A stretch of 35,401 nt of DNA from Oscillospiraceae bacterium (GTDB lineage Bacteria > Bacillota > Clostridia > Saccharofermentanales > Saccharofermentanaceae). Position numbers and translations under genes: made by a program. The stretch spans positions 1-35,401 of the forward strand of contig SVIZ01000018.1 in assembly GCA_015069205.1 (NCBI GenBank), in the 5' to 3' direction. Below are positions 14,845-24,113 of this stretch, in pieces (within the stretch, counting starts at the first letter, position 1; each line of letters starts with the position of its first letter). Under the pieces are notes generated by a model that was given only the letters and a program-made list of their open reading frames with translations, ran no database searches and had not been told where the DNA came from.

Positions 14845-14863
14845 ATTTGCTTGTTTTTAGTTT

Positions 14864-17302
14864 TTACTGCTCGCCCTTGATAGTATCGAAAACGAACTTG
14901 CCTCTTCTGAAATCGATCTTGAGGCTTACGACATCCTTGAGCGCGCCTGTGAGGAACATGTCAGAGAGCGCATCTTCAATATTAGTTCTGATGGCCTTGC
15001 GTAAAGGTCTTGCACCATACTTCTCGTCGTATCCGAGCTCTGCAAGTCTGTCACCTGCAGCCTTGGTCATGGTGCCCTTGATGTGCTTGTCATCGAGTGC
15101 CTGGAATACATCCTTGATCATGATGTTAACGATCTGGCGGATCTCCTCAGGCTTCAAAGACTTAAAGATTATCGTCTCATCAACACGGTTAAGGAACTCA
15201 GGACGGAATGTCTCCTTGAGTGCGCTCTGGACGTGCTGTTCCATAGCTTCGTGAGTCTCATTAAAGAAACCGATCGTAGCAGCCTTTGCAGAGCTTCCTG
15301 CGTTGGATGTCATGATGATGATGCAGTTTTCGAAGTTAACGTGCAATCCGTGGCTGTCTGTGAGGACACCGTCATCAAGCATCTGCAAAAGAAGATTGAA
15401 TACATCAGGGTGAGCCTTCTCGATCTCGTCGAAAAGGATTACCGAGTAAGGCTTTCTTCTTACCTGCTCAGTGAGCTGTCCGGCATCATCGAATCCGACA
15501 TATCCCGGAGGAGAGCCGATAAGCTTGGATACTGAGTGAGGTTCCATATACTCGGACATATCGATCCTGATGAGAGCCTCTTCAGTATCGAACATGACCT
15601 CAGCAAGAGCCTTAACGAGCTCCGTCTTACCTACACCTGTAGGTCCGACGAATATGAATGATGTCGGCTTATGCTTTTTAGTAAAGCCGGCTCTTGTACG
15701 TCTTACTGCACTTGCAACAGCGTGTACGGCCTCTTCCTGACCGATGACGCGCTTATGAAGTCTCTCTTCAAGATTGTTGAGCTTCTCAGTCTCAGTCTCG
15801 GAGATGGACTTAAGCGGAATGCCAGTCCACATCTCGACAACACGCGCAATATCTTCAACCTGAATAGGATCAGGTGCGATGTCGCTCTCGAGCTGGTCGA
15901 GCTCATTCTGGAGTTTATCAGCCTTTGCCTTGAGCTCAGCTGCCTTCTCGTAATCAGCTTCACGCTCTTCGGGAGAAGAACTCTCCATTGAGTCTATCTG
16001 CATCTGATGCTCACGCTTAGCCTTTTCGAGAGCCTTTTTTGTATTGGCAAGCTTTACAAGCTTAACGTTTTTGAGGTTTGCTGCAGAACCTGCCTCATCG
16101 ATAAGGTCGATGGCCTTATCCGGAAGGTATCTGTCAGTGATGTATCTCTTGGATGCCTTAACGGCAAACTCGATTACTTCATCAGAATATGTGACGTTGT
16201 GGTGCTTCTCGTAGTAATCCTTGATACCCTTTAAGATCTCAATGGACATCTCTACGGAAGGCTCATCGAGCATAACCTTCTGGAAACGTCTCTCCAGAGC
16301 CGAATCCTTCTCGATACGCTTATATTCAGCAGTTGTGGTTGAACCCAGAATACGGAGCTCACCTCTTGCCAGAGCAGGCTTTAAAATGTTTGCCGCATTG
16401 GTTGAACCTTCTGCATCGCCTGCACCGATTATCGTATGGAGCTCATCGATAACAAGGATGATGTTCTCAGCCTTTATAGCTTCATTGATTACACCCTTGA
16501 TACGGCTCTCAAACTGACCTCTGAACTGTGTTCCTGCAACCATTGCAGGAAGATCGAGCTGCCAGACCTGCATGTTAAGGAGCTTCTCAGGAACCGAACC
16601 CTCGACGATCTTAACTGCAAGACCCTGTGCAACGGCTGTCTTACCTACACCGGGGGCACCGATAAGAACAGGATTGTTCTTGGAACGCCTGTTAAGGATC
16701 TGGATACATCTCTCGATCTCTTTGTCACGGCCGATAATGCGGTCGATCTTGCCCTCTGCGGCACGCTCAGTGAGGTTTGTACCGAATTCATTGAGGTACT
16801 TGAGACGCTGCTTGCCTCTAACCTTTCTGGGATCCTTGCTTGCCTTTCCGTCCTGGGAACCGTCACCGGCTTCACTGCCGGGTCTTCTTCCGAAGAGAGA
16901 ACCGAAGATGTTATTCTTCTCCTCACCTTCAGATGACTTGTCATCCTTCGTATCATCAGGATCAGCAATGTTTACGGGAGTTGAATCCTCATCGAATTCG
17001 TATGTCTCATCCTCATCGTCAAAAGATGAACCGCCAAAATCATCGCCGGCTGCAAGAGACTTAAGAAAGTCCGTAGGATCAGCTGAAAAACCGTTCTGTG
17101 AAACAAGCTCTTCGAGCCTGTCGCTCATCTCTTCAATGTTATCCGCATTGATTCCTGTTGCCTTGAACATATCGGTAACACCCGATATACCTGATTCATA
17201 GGCACACTTAAGGCAGAAACCCTCGTCAATTCTCTGGCCGTTCTCATAGCGGCTCGTGAAGACGATAGCATGCCTCTTTTTACAAATACTACAAATTGCC
17301 AT
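14864..17302 (-). CDS. clpE: ClpE-type AAA+ unfoldase (Clp protease ATPase)
   Basis: A hexameric HSP100 ATPase that unfolds proteins for ClpP. The 812-residue protein starts with a zinc finger (Cys4/Cys7 and Cys30/Cys33) instead of the ClpC Clp-N repeats, the mark of ClpE. A flexible acidic linker (85-160) follows. The first AAA+ ring has Walker A GAPGVGKT (215-222) and Walker B VIDE; a coiled-coil middle domain lies near 420-475; the second ring has GPTGVGKT (553-560) and FDEIEKAH. The ClpP-docking IGF loop is at 677-679. Its ATG overlaps the uvrA stop (TAATG), so it is translationally coupled to uvrA. ClpE is a heat and stress gene regulated by CtsR in Bacillus; I saw no separate CtsR box here. 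Confidence 0.93.
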   Translation of the reverse strand: MAICSICKKRHAIVFTSRYENGQRIDEGFCLKCAYESGISGVTDMFKATGINADNIEEMSDRLEELVSQNGFSADPTDFLKSLAAGDDFGGSSFDDEDETYEFDEDSTPVNIADPDDTKDDKSSEGEEKNNIFGSLFGRRPGSEAGDGSQDGKASKDPRKVRGKQRLKYLNEFGTNLTERAAEGKIDRIIGRDKEIERCIQILNRRSKNNPVLIGAPGVGKTAVAQGLAVKIVEGSVPEKLLNMQVWQLDLPAMVAGTQFRGQFESRIKGVINEAIKAENIILVIDELHTIIGAGDAEGSTNAANILKPALARGELRILGSTTTAEYKRIEKDSALERRFQKVMLDEPSVEMSIEILKGIKDYYEKHHNVTYSDEVIEFAVKASKRYITDRYLPDKAIDLIDEAGSAANLKNVKLVKLANTKKALEKAKREHQMQIDSMESSSPEEREADYEKAAELKAKADKLQNELDQLESDIAPDPIQVEDIARVVEMWTGIPLKSISETETEKLNNLEERLHKRVIGQEEAVHAVASAVRRTRAGFTKKHKPTSFIFVGPTGVGKTELVKALAEVMFDTEEALIRIDMSEYMEPHSVSKLIGSPPGYVGFDDAGQLTEQVRRKPYSVILFDEIEKAHPDVFNLLLQMLDDGVLTDSHGLHVNFENCIIIMTSNAGSSAKAATIGFFNETHEAMEQHVQSALKETFRPEFLNRVDETIIFKSLKPEEIRQIVNIMIKDVFQALDDKHIKGTMTKAAGDRLAELGYDEKYGARPLRKAIRTNIEDALSDMFLTGALKDVVSLKIDFRRGKFVFDTIKGEQ

Positions 17303-20300
17303 TACTCTTCTCCGTTATTATCTATATCTTCCCTTATCCTGCGTCTTACCCTGGGACCGGTAAGAATGTCGTATTGTTCTTCCTCGAGCCTTGCCGTGTC
17401 GATAAACGCAGAGATATCCTTATACTGACCGTTCTTTTTGGCCCTCTCAAGTATGGGCTTTAAGAACTGTCCCGTATAAGATTTCTTACATTTAGCAATC
17501 TCCTCAGGCGTACCGGTAGCAACTATCTCACCGCCTCCGTCACCGCTCTCGGGACCCAGATCGATTATATGATCTGCTGTCTTTATGACATCCAGATTGT
17601 GCTCGATTACGACCACAGTGTTCTTATTTTCGGTTAGGCGTTCTAAAATGTCAACCAATTTATGGACGTCAGCAACATGCAGACCGGTCGTCGGCTCATC
17701 TAATACATATATCGTTTTTCCAGTAGATCTTCTCGACAATTCCGAGGCAAGTTTAATTCTTTGTGCCTCACCGCCCGACAATGTCGTGGAAGGCTGTCCG
17801 AGCTTGATATAGCCAAGACCTACGTCCTGAAGTGTCCTTACCTTCTTATAGATCGTCGGATGGTTCTTGAAGAACTCACAGGCCTCATCAACGGACATCT
17901 CGAGAACATCGGAGATATTCTTGCCGTTGTATCTTACTTCCAAAGTCTCACGGTTATATCTCTTACCCTTACAGACGTCACATGTGACGTAGATATCGGG
18001 AAGGAAATGCATCTCGATCTTGTTAACGCCGTCTCCCGCGCAGGCTTCGCATCTGCCGCCCTTTGTGTTAAACGAGAACCTTCCTGCCTTATATCCTCTC
18101 TGCTTCGCGTCAGGTGTCTCTGCAAAGAGCTTACGGATCAGATCGAAAAGTCCGATATACGTCGCCGGATTACTCCTCGGAGTCCTTCCTATGGGGCTCT
18201 GGTCGATGCATATGATCTTATCGAGGTTAGAATAGCCCGTTATCCTGTCGCACTTCAGGCGCATCTTACGCGAGCCGTTAAGCTCGTGTGAGAGATACGG
18301 AACCAGAGTCGAATTGATAAGAGATGACTTTCCTGATCCGGATACGCCCGTAATGACCGTAAAAAGACCGATCGGGATCGATACGTCGATATTCTTAAGG
18401 TTATTTACGTGTGCGCCTGAGATCTTGAGCATCTTCTTGGGATCGATCTTTCTTCTGTTCATCGGAACGGGAATGAACTTCTCGCCTGACAGATACTGTC
18501 CCGTAATAGAGTTCTTTTCCGAGATGATGTCTTCAACGGAACCCTGTGCTACGACCTGACCTCCGAACGAACCTGCACCCGGGCCGATATCAATGATGTG
18601 GTCAGCGGCGCGCATCGTATCTTCATCGTGCTCAACGACGAGGATGGAATTACCCAGATCCCTGAGCTTAAACAAAGTCTTTATAAGCTTATCGTTATCT
18701 CTCTGATGAAGACCGATCGAAGGCTCATCGAGAACATAGAGCACGCCCTGAAGACCTGCACCGATCTGTGTGGCAAGTCTTATTCTCTGTGCCTCACCGC
18801 CTGAAAGAGTTGCAGACGATCTGGAGAGCGTCATGTAATCCAGGCCTACATCGTACAGGAACTCAAGTCTTGATCTGACCTCTCTTAAGATGGGAGCAGC
18901 GATCTCCGAGTTCTTGCCCTTGAGTTTTAAATCCGTGAAGAACTCTCTCATGGACTTAACGGACATATCCGTAAGCTCGCTGATGTTAAGTCCGCCTACC
19001 TTAACGGACAGACTGTTCTTGTTAAGTCTGGCACCGTTGCAGACAGGACAGATGTCGATGCTCATGTATTTCTCGTAAGAAGCTTTTGCCTCATCACTGC
19101 CGGATTCTCTCCAGCGTCTCATGACGCTCGGCACAACGCCTTCCCAGTCGGAATAGTAATCACCGCTTCTGGGATAGAGGGAATTCCTTGTATCGACCTT
19201 CAGCATCTCTCCGCCGTTACCGTAGAGAATTATGTTCTTAACGTTCTCGGGGAGCTTGTAATATGGCGTATCAAGCGAGAATTTATACTTCTTGGCAAGC
19301 GCTTCGATAAAGCATCTTCCCCAGCTCTTCGGATCGTCGAAATTCCAGCCTGCAGTCCTCACCGCGCCTTCATTGAGGGAAAGCTTGGGATTTGTAACAC
19401 AGAGCTCAGGGTCTACTGCCGTAAGCGTACCGATACCGGAACAGTTCGGGCATGCGCCTTCAGGGCTGTTAAATGAGAAGCTTCTCGTATTGATCTCGCC
19501 AAATGAAATGCCGCAGTCAGGGCACGCAAGATTCTGTGAGAAAAACTCCTCGCTCGTCTCGTATGTCTTCTCTCCCTTATCGTCAGTTGTCGCAGTCTGA
19601 AGTTCTACAAGCAGGAGTCCGTCAGAAAGCTTGAGAGCTGTCTCGCACGAATCGTACAATCTCGTTGTATTGGCTTCCTTGATAACAAGTCTGTCAACTA
19701 CGACGGAGATCTCATGCTTGTTGTTCTTGTTGAGGCTGATCTCCTCATCGAGTTCATATGTGATGCCGTCGACCTTTACTCTCGCATATCCGGACTTCCT
19801 GAAGCCCTCGAAAAGCTTTCCGAACTCACCCTTCTTACCCCTTACGACAGGCGCGTATATGATCGCTCTCGTGCCTTCGGGATAAACCTTGAGCTTGTCT
19901 ATTATCTGGTCGATGCCCTGTGACTTGATGGGCTTGCCGCAGTTAGGACAGAATGGCTCGCCGACTCTTGCATAAAGGAGTCTGAAATAGTCATATATCT
20001 CAGTAACTGTACCGACGGTGGATCTCGGGTTACTGACTGTCGATTTCTGATCGATGGAAATAGCCGGAGACAGACCTTCGATGCTGTCGAGATCAGGCTT
20101 GTCGAGCTGACCTAAGAACATTCTGGCATAAGAAGAAAGTGATTCAACATATCTTCTCTGTCCCTCAGCGTAGATCGTATCGAAAGCAAGTGAAGATTTA
20201 CCGGAACCTGAAAGGCCTGTCAGCACGACCATCTTTCTTCTCGGAATGTCTATATCGATATTCTTGAGGTTATGCTCTCTGGCACCTCTGATCTTTATAT

Positions 20301-20316
20301 ATTTGTTCTCATCCAT
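17302..20316 (-). CDS. uvrA: UvrA, excinuclease ABC subunit A
   Basis: The damage-recognition ATPase of nucleotide excision repair. At 1004 residues it has two ABC ATPase modules: GLSGSGKSS near 34-42 and GVSGSGKSS in the second half, both with LSGGEAQRI signatures. Zinc-binding cysteine pairs are present (CPNCG, CPDCG with [14 protein letters not shown] with CDVCKG). I set the start at the ATG at 20316 ([11 protein letters not shown]), which aligns with the usual UvrA N-terminus; the open frame runs 46 codons further, but only through the tRNA-Glu gene and its terminator. The ribosome site is modest (AGGA, 12 bases away). The C-terminus has a 45-residue charged extension ending in NNGEE. uvrB and uvrC are not in this window. 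clpE follows with overlap. Confidence 0.96.
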   Translation of the reverse strand: MDENKYIKIRGAREHNLKNIDIDIPRRKMVVLTGLSGSGKSSLAFDTIYAEGQRRYVESLSSYARMFLGQLDKPDLDSIEGLSPAISIDQKSTVSNPRSTVGTVTEIYDYFRLLYARVGEPFCPNCGKPIKSQGIDQIIDKLKVYPEGTRAIIYAPVVRGKKGEFGKLFEGFRKSGYARVKVDGITYELDEEISLNKNNKHEISVVVDRLVIKEANTTRLYDSCETALKLSDGLLLVELQTATTDDKGEKTYETSEEFFSQNLACPDCGISFGEINTRSFSFNSPEGACPNCSGIGTLTAVDPELCVTNPKLSLNEGAVRTAGWNFDDPKSWGRCFIEALAKKYKFSLDTPYYKLPENVKNIILYGNGGEMLKVDTRNSLYPRSGDYYSDWEGVVPSVMRRWRESGSDEAKASYEKYMSIDICPVCNGARLNKNSLSVKVGGLNISELTDMSVKSMREFFTDLKLKGKNSEIAAPILREVRSRLEFLYDVGLDYMTLSRSSATLSGGEAQRIRLATQIGAGLQGVLYVLDEPSIGLHQRDNDKLIKTLFKLRDLGNSILVVEHDEDTMRAADHIIDIGPGAGSFGGQVVAQGSVEDIISEKNSITGQYLSGEKFIPVPMNRRKIDPKKMLKISGAHVNNLKNIDVSIPIGLFTVITGVSGSGKSSLINSTLVPYLSHELNGSRKMRLKCDRITGYSNLDKIICIDQSPIGRTPRSNPATYIGLFDLIRKLFAETPDAKQRGYKAGRFSFNTKGGRCEACAGDGVNKIEMHFLPDIYVTCDVCKGKRYNRETLEVRYNGKNISDVLEMSVDEACEFFKNHPTIYKKVRTLQDVGLGYIKLGQPSTTLSGGEAQRIKLASELSRRSTGKTIYVLDEPTTGLHVADVHKLVDILERLTENKNTVVVIEHNLDVIKTADHIIDLGPESGDGGGEIVATGTPEEIAKCKKSYTGQFLKPILERAKKNGQYKDISAFIDTARLEEEQYDILTGPRVRRRIREDIDNNGEE

Positions 20317-20340
20317 ATCCGTTAATAGTCCTGTGTTAAT

Positions 20341-20375
20341 AAAAAGACGGACATCAAGTAAGATGTTCGTCCTTC
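20341..20375 (-). terminator. Terminator downstream of tRNA-Glu, 25 bases before uvrA
   Basis: Arms at 20346-20355 and 20362-20371 (one A/C mismatch in the minus-strand RNA), followed on the minus strand by TTTTT and ATTAAC. The T-run ends 25 bases before the uvrA ATG, so uvrA expression needs read-through or a start very close by. Confidence 0.75.
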
Positions 20376-20385
20376 CTAATAAATT

Positions 20386-20460
20386 TGGTGACCCCAAGCG
20401 GATTCGAACCGCTGATTGCGCCGTGAGAGGGCGCCGTCTTAACCACTTGACCATGGGGCC
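20386..20460 (-). tRNA. tRNA-Glu (CTC)
   Basis: A 75-nt tRNA on the minus strand. Acceptor GGCCCCA pairs with TGGGGTC (one G-T), the anticodon loop is CTCTCAC (anticodon CTC) on stem GCGCC/GGCGC, T-stem AGCGG/CCGCT is intact and CCA is encoded. It has its own promoter and terminator. Confidence 0.95.
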
Positions 20461-20478
20461 TTGTTTGTTTGCCCGAGT

Positions 20479-20507
20479 ATATTACCACAGGATTATTTTC
20501 TGCGCAA
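20479..20507 (-). promoter_or_regulatory. Promoter of tRNA-Glu (and possibly uvrA-clpE)
   Basis: Minus-strand TTGCGC (20502-20507), 17-base spacer, TAATAT (20479-20484), with TGG forming an extended -10. No other clear promoter lies between this tRNA and uvrA. Confidence 0.7.
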
Positions 20508-20575
20508 GTACACCGGGCTATATCAAACCAAGATAGTTTAATTCTGTCCTCATATCGGGATTAATTGTCCCAATA

Positions 20576-21943
20576 TCAGATTATGTCATGCCTCTCTTCA
20601 GCAGGAACGTATGCTCTTCTCTTGTTCACGCACTTGAATGCAGGTCTCATGATACGTCCGCCGGAGACGAGTTCCTCGATCCTGTGAGCGCTCCAGCCAG
20701 CGATCCTTCCGCATGCAAACAAAGGAGTATAAAGCTCTGAAGGTATGCCGAGCATTGAATATACAAGGCCTGCATAGAAGTCAACGTTAGCGCATACGAG
20801 CTTATCGGACTTCTTGACTTCGTGGAATACATCAGGTGCGAGCTTTTCGACGAGCAGATAGAGATTATAAAGATCCATCTGTCCCTTCTCTTTTGCAAGA
20901 AGCTCAGCATACTTTCTGATAACGACAGTTCTGGGGTCGGACAAAGTATAAACAGCGTGTCCGATACCGTAGATAAGTCCGGACTTGTCGAAAGCCTTCT
21001 TGTTGATGATGTCAGCAAGATAAGAGCTGATGGCCTTCTCGTCCGTCCAGTCGTTTACATGCTCTCTGAGATCCTTCATCATGGCATAAGCCTTGTTGGA
21101 TGCACCGCCGTGCTGGGGACCCTTAAGTGAACCTACAGCAGAAGCAATTACTGCATATGTATCAGAACCCGTAGACGATACTGCATGAGTTACAAATGTT
21201 GAGTTATTGCCGCCGCCGTGCTCAGCATGAAGAACGAGCATGAGGTCTAAGATCCTTGCTTCAAGCTCTGTGAACTTTCCGTCAGGTCTGATCATATGAA
21301 GGATGTTCTGTGCCGTATTGTATTCAGCTACAGGAGCATGGATATAAAGGTCTCTGTGCTCGATGTAGTGTCTTCTTGCCATATATCCGTAAGATATGAG
21401 CACAGGGAATCTTGCGATGAGCTCAGTGCACTGTCTTACGACATTATTGATATCCGTTGAATCGGGATTATCGTCATATGAATAGAGAGCAAGAACTGAT
21501 CTTGCAAGCTTGTTCATAATGTCCGGTGAAGGTGCCTTCATGATCATGTCTTCCGTAAATCCGTCAGGAAGAGGTCTTACATCAGACAAGAGCTGGCTGA
21601 ACTCCTTAAGCTCTGAAGCAGTCGGAAGCTCACCTGTAAGAAGCAGGAATGCAGTCTCCTCATAACCGAATCTGTTCTGTGAGAAGAAACCGTTAACGAG
21701 ATCTTTAACCTCATATCCCTGATAGAAAAGCTTACCCTCAACGGGAATCCTGTCGGCATCATCAACTATGTAACTCATGACCTCACCGACTTCGGTAAGA
21801 CCTACGAGTACGCCGGTGCCGTCGTTATTACGCAGACCGCGCTTAACATTGTACTTGGTGTACAAGTCTGTATTAATATGCGATTTTACTTTTGCTACTT
21901 CAGCAAGCTTGCCGATAAGCTCTTTGTTCTGTTCGGATTCCAT
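20576..21943 (-). CDS. gltA: Citrate synthase
   Basis: Condenses acetyl-CoA and oxaloacetate to citrate, supplying 2-oxoglutarate and glutamate in anaerobes with a partial TCA pathway. The 455-residue protein has the catalytic triad His242 (HAEHGGGNN), His329 (GIGHAVY) and Asp388 (VDFYAG), plus His278 in GPQHGGASNK. The N-terminal 40 residues extend beyond the shortest Gram-positive forms; this longer type is common in Clostridia. GGAAG lies about 10 bases before the ATG. It appears to be a single-gene unit: a hairpin with a weak tail follows the stop (about 20545-20570), and the 150 bases upstream separate it from the RNA methyltransferase gene. A 2-methylcitrate synthase role is less likely but not excluded. 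Confidence 0.95.
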   Translation of the reverse strand: MESEQNKELIGKLAEVAKVKSHINTDLYTKYNVKRGLRNNDGTGVLVGLTEVGEVMSYIVDDADRIPVEGKLFYQGYEVKDLVNGFFSQNRFGYEETAFLLLTGELPTASELKEFSQLLSDVRPLPDGFTEDMIMKAPSPDIMNKLARSVLALYSYDDNPDSTDINNVVRQCTELIARFPVLISYGYMARRHYIEHRDLYIHAPVAEYNTAQNILHMIRPDGKFTELEARILDLMLVLHAEHGGGNNSTFVTHAVSSTGSDTYAVIASAVGSLKGPQHGGASNKAYAMMKDLREHVNDWTDEKAISSYLADIINKKAFDKSGLIYGIGHAVYTLSDPRTVVIRKYAELLAKEKGQMDLYNLYLLVEKLAPDVFHEVKKSDKLVCANVDFYAGLVYSMLGIPSELYTPLFACGRIAGWSAHRIEELVSGGRIMRPAFKCVNKRRAYVPAEERHDII

Positions 21944-21982
21944 ATTGACTGACTTCCTGTATGTTCACTTAGACTCGCGCCT

Positions 21983-21991
21983 ATAATACCA
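21983..21991 (-). promoter_or_regulatory. Candidate extended -10 element of gltA
   Basis: Minus-strand TGGTATTAT, an extended -10, lies 40 bases before the gltA ATG. There is no good -35 match, so this is tentative. Confidence 0.35.
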
Positions 21992-22092
21992 GATATTATA
22001 AAGCTTTTCTTTTAATAGGAATTGCTTACGGTTTTACGAATAATTATGCATTAACAATGCGTTAATTGTTTAGTTCGTTAATAAAGACCGTC

Positions 22093-22860
22093 TTAAAGGA
22101 GTTTTGAGAGCTCAAAACCAATGAGCGAAGACGCTACCGCAGCATTGAGTGATTCGGCTTTCCCCTTCATCGGGATCTTAACTAGTCTTTTGCATTTCTT
22201 CGTAGTCTCATCAGTAAGGCCGTCACCCTCGTTACCTATGAAATAGGCGCACGGAAGCTTAAGGTCGCCTGCTCCCAGTTCTTTACCCTTAAGATGCATT
22301 GCGAGCGTATCAATATTCTCCTTGTCGAAAAACTCAAAGCACTCATCCATCGTCTTTCTTACGACCGGTATGTGCCAAATCGAGCCCATCGTCGCCCTGA
22401 TGACTTTATCGTTATAAGGATCGCACGTCGTGGGACTTACGATAACTGCAGTAAGCCCGAAAGCATCAGCCGTTCTGATCATCGTTCCCAGATTACCCGG
22501 ATCCTGCGTATTCTCTAATACAACGTAGATGTCTTTGCCGTCAGCTTTTCTTGGGATATCAGAAGAGATGGAGGGTTCTTTTATAATGAGTGCCACACCC
22601 TGCGGATTGACAGTCTGCGATATCTTCTTGAAAACATCTTTATTCAGCACCAACGGCTCTATTCCCGGCGTGAATTCCTTTGCCCAGTTAAGCCTGTCCT
22701 CGGAGACGATCACTTCGACCGGAGTCTGGCCGCTCGCCAAAGCTTCCTCACAAAGTCTCGTGCCTTCAAGATAGATAACGCCCTCTGATCTGGCATTATC
22801 TCTTTTGGTGAGCTTTGCGATGCGCTTCACATTCGGATTGTCGCGGCTGGTAATGATCAT
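22093..22860 (-). CDS. TrmH/SpoU-family RNA 2'-O-methyltransferase
   Basis: A 255-residue SPOUT enzyme that transfers a methyl group from S-adenosylmethionine to a ribose 2'-OH of rRNA or tRNA. An N-terminal substrate-binding domain (1-100, opening ITSRDNPNVK) precedes the trefoil-knot domain with all three motifs: NTQDPGNLGTMIRTADAFG, YFIGNEGDGL and IPMKGKAESLNAAVA. This N-terminus fits the YsgA/RlmB-like group often found near rplT in Firmicutes. Whether it targets 23S rRNA is not decided by the sequence. AAAGGAG precedes the ATG by about 12 bases. It follows the infC-rpmI-rplT operon but is separated by a terminator, and has its own candidate -10. Confidence 0.93.
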   Translation of the reverse strand: MIITSRDNPNVKRIAKLTKRDNARSEGVIYLEGTRLCEEALASGQTPVEVIVSEDRLNWAKEFTPGIEPLVLNKDVFKKISQTVNPQGVALIIKEPSISSDIPRKADGKDIYVVLENTQDPGNLGTMIRTADAFGLTAVIVSPTTCDPYNDKVIRATMGSIWHIPVVRKTMDECFEFFDKENIDTLAMHLKGKELGAGDLKLPCAYFIGNEGDGLTDETTKKCKRLVKIPMKGKAESLNAAVASSLIGFELSKLL

Positions 22861-22888
22861 TACTGGGAAGTCTCCTTTTCGCGCTTGT

Positions 22889-22897
22889 ATTATAACA
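22889..22897 (-). promoter_or_regulatory. Candidate extended -10 element of the RNA methyltransferase gene
   Basis: Minus-strand TGTTATAAT, a perfect extended -10, 28 bases before the ATG at 22860. No recognisable -35 at the right distance. Confidence 0.45.
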
Positions 22898-22933
22898 GAT
22901 TGAATGCGAAGTTACGGGTTTCGGATTCATAAT

Positions 22934-22967
22934 AAAAAACTGCGCAGGAACTAAATCCTACGCAGTT
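22934..22967 (-). terminator. Terminator of infC-rpmI-rplT
   Basis: Arms at 22938-22949 and 22956-22967 (AACTGCG and AGGA blocks with one mismatch), followed on the minus strand by a run of six T. It lies 26 bases past the rplT stop. Confidence 0.9.
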
Positions 22968-22992
22968 GTTGAATTCGATTTGAACTAAGTTA

Positions 22993-23346
22993 TCAGAGAG
23001 CTGCCTTAGCCTTCTCAACGAGAGAAGTAAAACCTGCTGCATCTGTAACAGCGATATCGGAAAGAACCTTACGGTCGAGCTCGATACCAGCCTTCTTGAG
23101 GCCGTTCATGAATCTGGAGTAGTTGATGTCGTTCAAACGGCAAGCAGCGTTGATACGAACGATCCAGAGTCTTCTGAACTCTCTCTTCTTATTTCTTCTG
23201 TCTCTGTAAGCATAGTTGCCGGACTTAAGAACCTGCTGGTTAGCAACCTTGAAAAGCTTGCTCTTATGACCCCAGTAACCCTTTGCTGCCTTTAAAATCT
23301 TATGATGACGCGCTCTTGTGCGGATTCCTCTTTTAACTCTTGACAT
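22993..23346 (-). CDS. rplT: 50S ribosomal protein L20
   Basis: A 117-residue basic protein that binds 23S rRNA early in 50S assembly and is the repressor of its own operon in Gram-positive bacteria. The full family pattern is present, from the basic N-terminal tail ([18 protein letters not shown]) to the globular C-terminal half ([19 protein letters not shown]). GGAGG precedes the ATG by 8 bases. It is last in the infC-rpmI-rplT operon, 27 bases after rpmI, and is expected to act on the leader at 24114-24295. Confidence 0.98.
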   Translation of the reverse strand: MSRVKRGIRTRARHHKILKAAKGYWGHKSKLFKVANQQVLKSGNYAYRDRRNKKREFRRLWIVRINAACRLNDINYSRFMNGLKKAGIELDRKVLSDIAVTDAAGFTSLVEKAKAAL

Positions 23347-23373
23347 TATCTTGTCCTCCTAAATTCTAAGCAA

Positions 23374-23571
23374 TTAAGCGTAAGGGATCATCTTCTTGAT
23401 GATTCTAGCGTTCTGATCTGAGCAAACCTGGTTGTGTCTGAGGTGTCTCATTCTCTTAGTAGGTCTCTTGCTCAAAATGTGGCTTCTGAAAGCCTGCTTA
23501 TGGAGAACCTTACCGGTACCTGTAACCTTGAATCTCTTCTTTGAAGAAGTGTGTGTCTTCTGCTTGGGCAT
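23374..23571 (-). CDS. rpmI: 50S ribosomal protein L35
   Basis: A 65-residue basic protein with the family signature KQKTHTSSKKRFKVTGTGK at the N-terminus and SKRPTKRMRHLR in the middle. The ATG follows GGAGG with 8 bases spacing. It lies between infC (17 bases before) and rplT (27 bases after), the usual order. Confidence 0.98.
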   Translation of the reverse strand: MPKQKTHTSSKKRFKVTGTGKVLHKQAFRSHILSKRPTKRMRHLRHNQVCSDQNARIIKKMIPYA

Positions 23572-23588
23572 ATTTCTATCCTCCTAAA

Positions 23589-24113
23589 TTATTTTTTCTT
23601 TGCCGGTGACAGGTACATTACCATGTTCCTGCCTTCTATCTTCGGCGGTCTGTCTACTGATCCATATTCGGTTACGCTCTCAGCAAAGCTGTTCATTACT
23701 TCGTAACCCTTATTCTGGAAAGCCATCTCGCGGCCTCTGAAACGGATGTTAACCTTAACTCTGTCACCTGCTGTAAGGAACCTTACGACCATCTTGCGCT
23801 TTACTTCGACATCGTGAACGTCTGTTGTAAGCTTTAAGCCGACTTCCTTAAGCTCTGTCTCTTTCTGCTTCTTCTTTGCTTCCTTCTCTCTCTTACCCTT
23901 CTCGAAAAGGAACTTGTTGTAATCCATGACTCTGCAAACCGGGTTGTCAGGATTAGGTGAAATGCAGACGAGATCCAATTCAGCATCTTCGGCGCTCTTA
24001 AGAGCTTCTTCGATTGACACAACGCCAACCATCTGTCCTTCTGCGTCAATAAGACGAACCTGAGGGAACTTGATAGCTCCGTTAATCATCTGAGTCTCAT
24101 TGGTCTTTGCGAT
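23589..24113 (-). CDS. infC: Translation initiation factor IF-3, probably starting at AUC
   Basis: IF-3 keeps the 30S subunit free and checks the start codon and initiator tRNA. The protein has the N-domain (INGAIKFPQVRLID), a charged linker helix (FEKGKREKEAKKKQKE) and the C-domain (RFRGREMAFQNKGYE). The first ATG is internal and the GTG at 24122 lies inside the ribosome binding site (AAGGAGGTG), so neither fits. The codon 8 bases after GGAGG is ATC at 24113-24111, giving a 174-residue protein of normal length. IF-3 genes are known to use AUU, AUC or AUA, which IF-3 itself discriminates against, giving feedback control. The leader adds control by L20. Confidence 0.93.
   Translation of the reverse strand: MAKTNETQMINGAIKFPQVRLIDAEGQMVGVVSIEEALKSAEDAELDLVCISPNPDNPVCRVMDYNKFLFEKGKREKEAKKKQKETELKEVGLKLTTDVHDVEVKRKMVVRFLTAGDRVKVNIRFRGREMAFQNKGYEVMNSFAESVTEYGSVDRPPKIEGRNMVMYLSPAKKK

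Noticed and set aside
20317..20454. 46-codon N-terminal extension of uvrA
   Set aside because: The extension is translated tRNA-Glu and terminator sequence. The family N-terminus begins at the ATG at 20316.
22030..22092. Terminator after the RNA methyltransferase gene (TTAAC/GTTAA hairpin)
   Set aside because: The stem is only about six A/T-rich pairs and has no clear T-run, so I did not call it.
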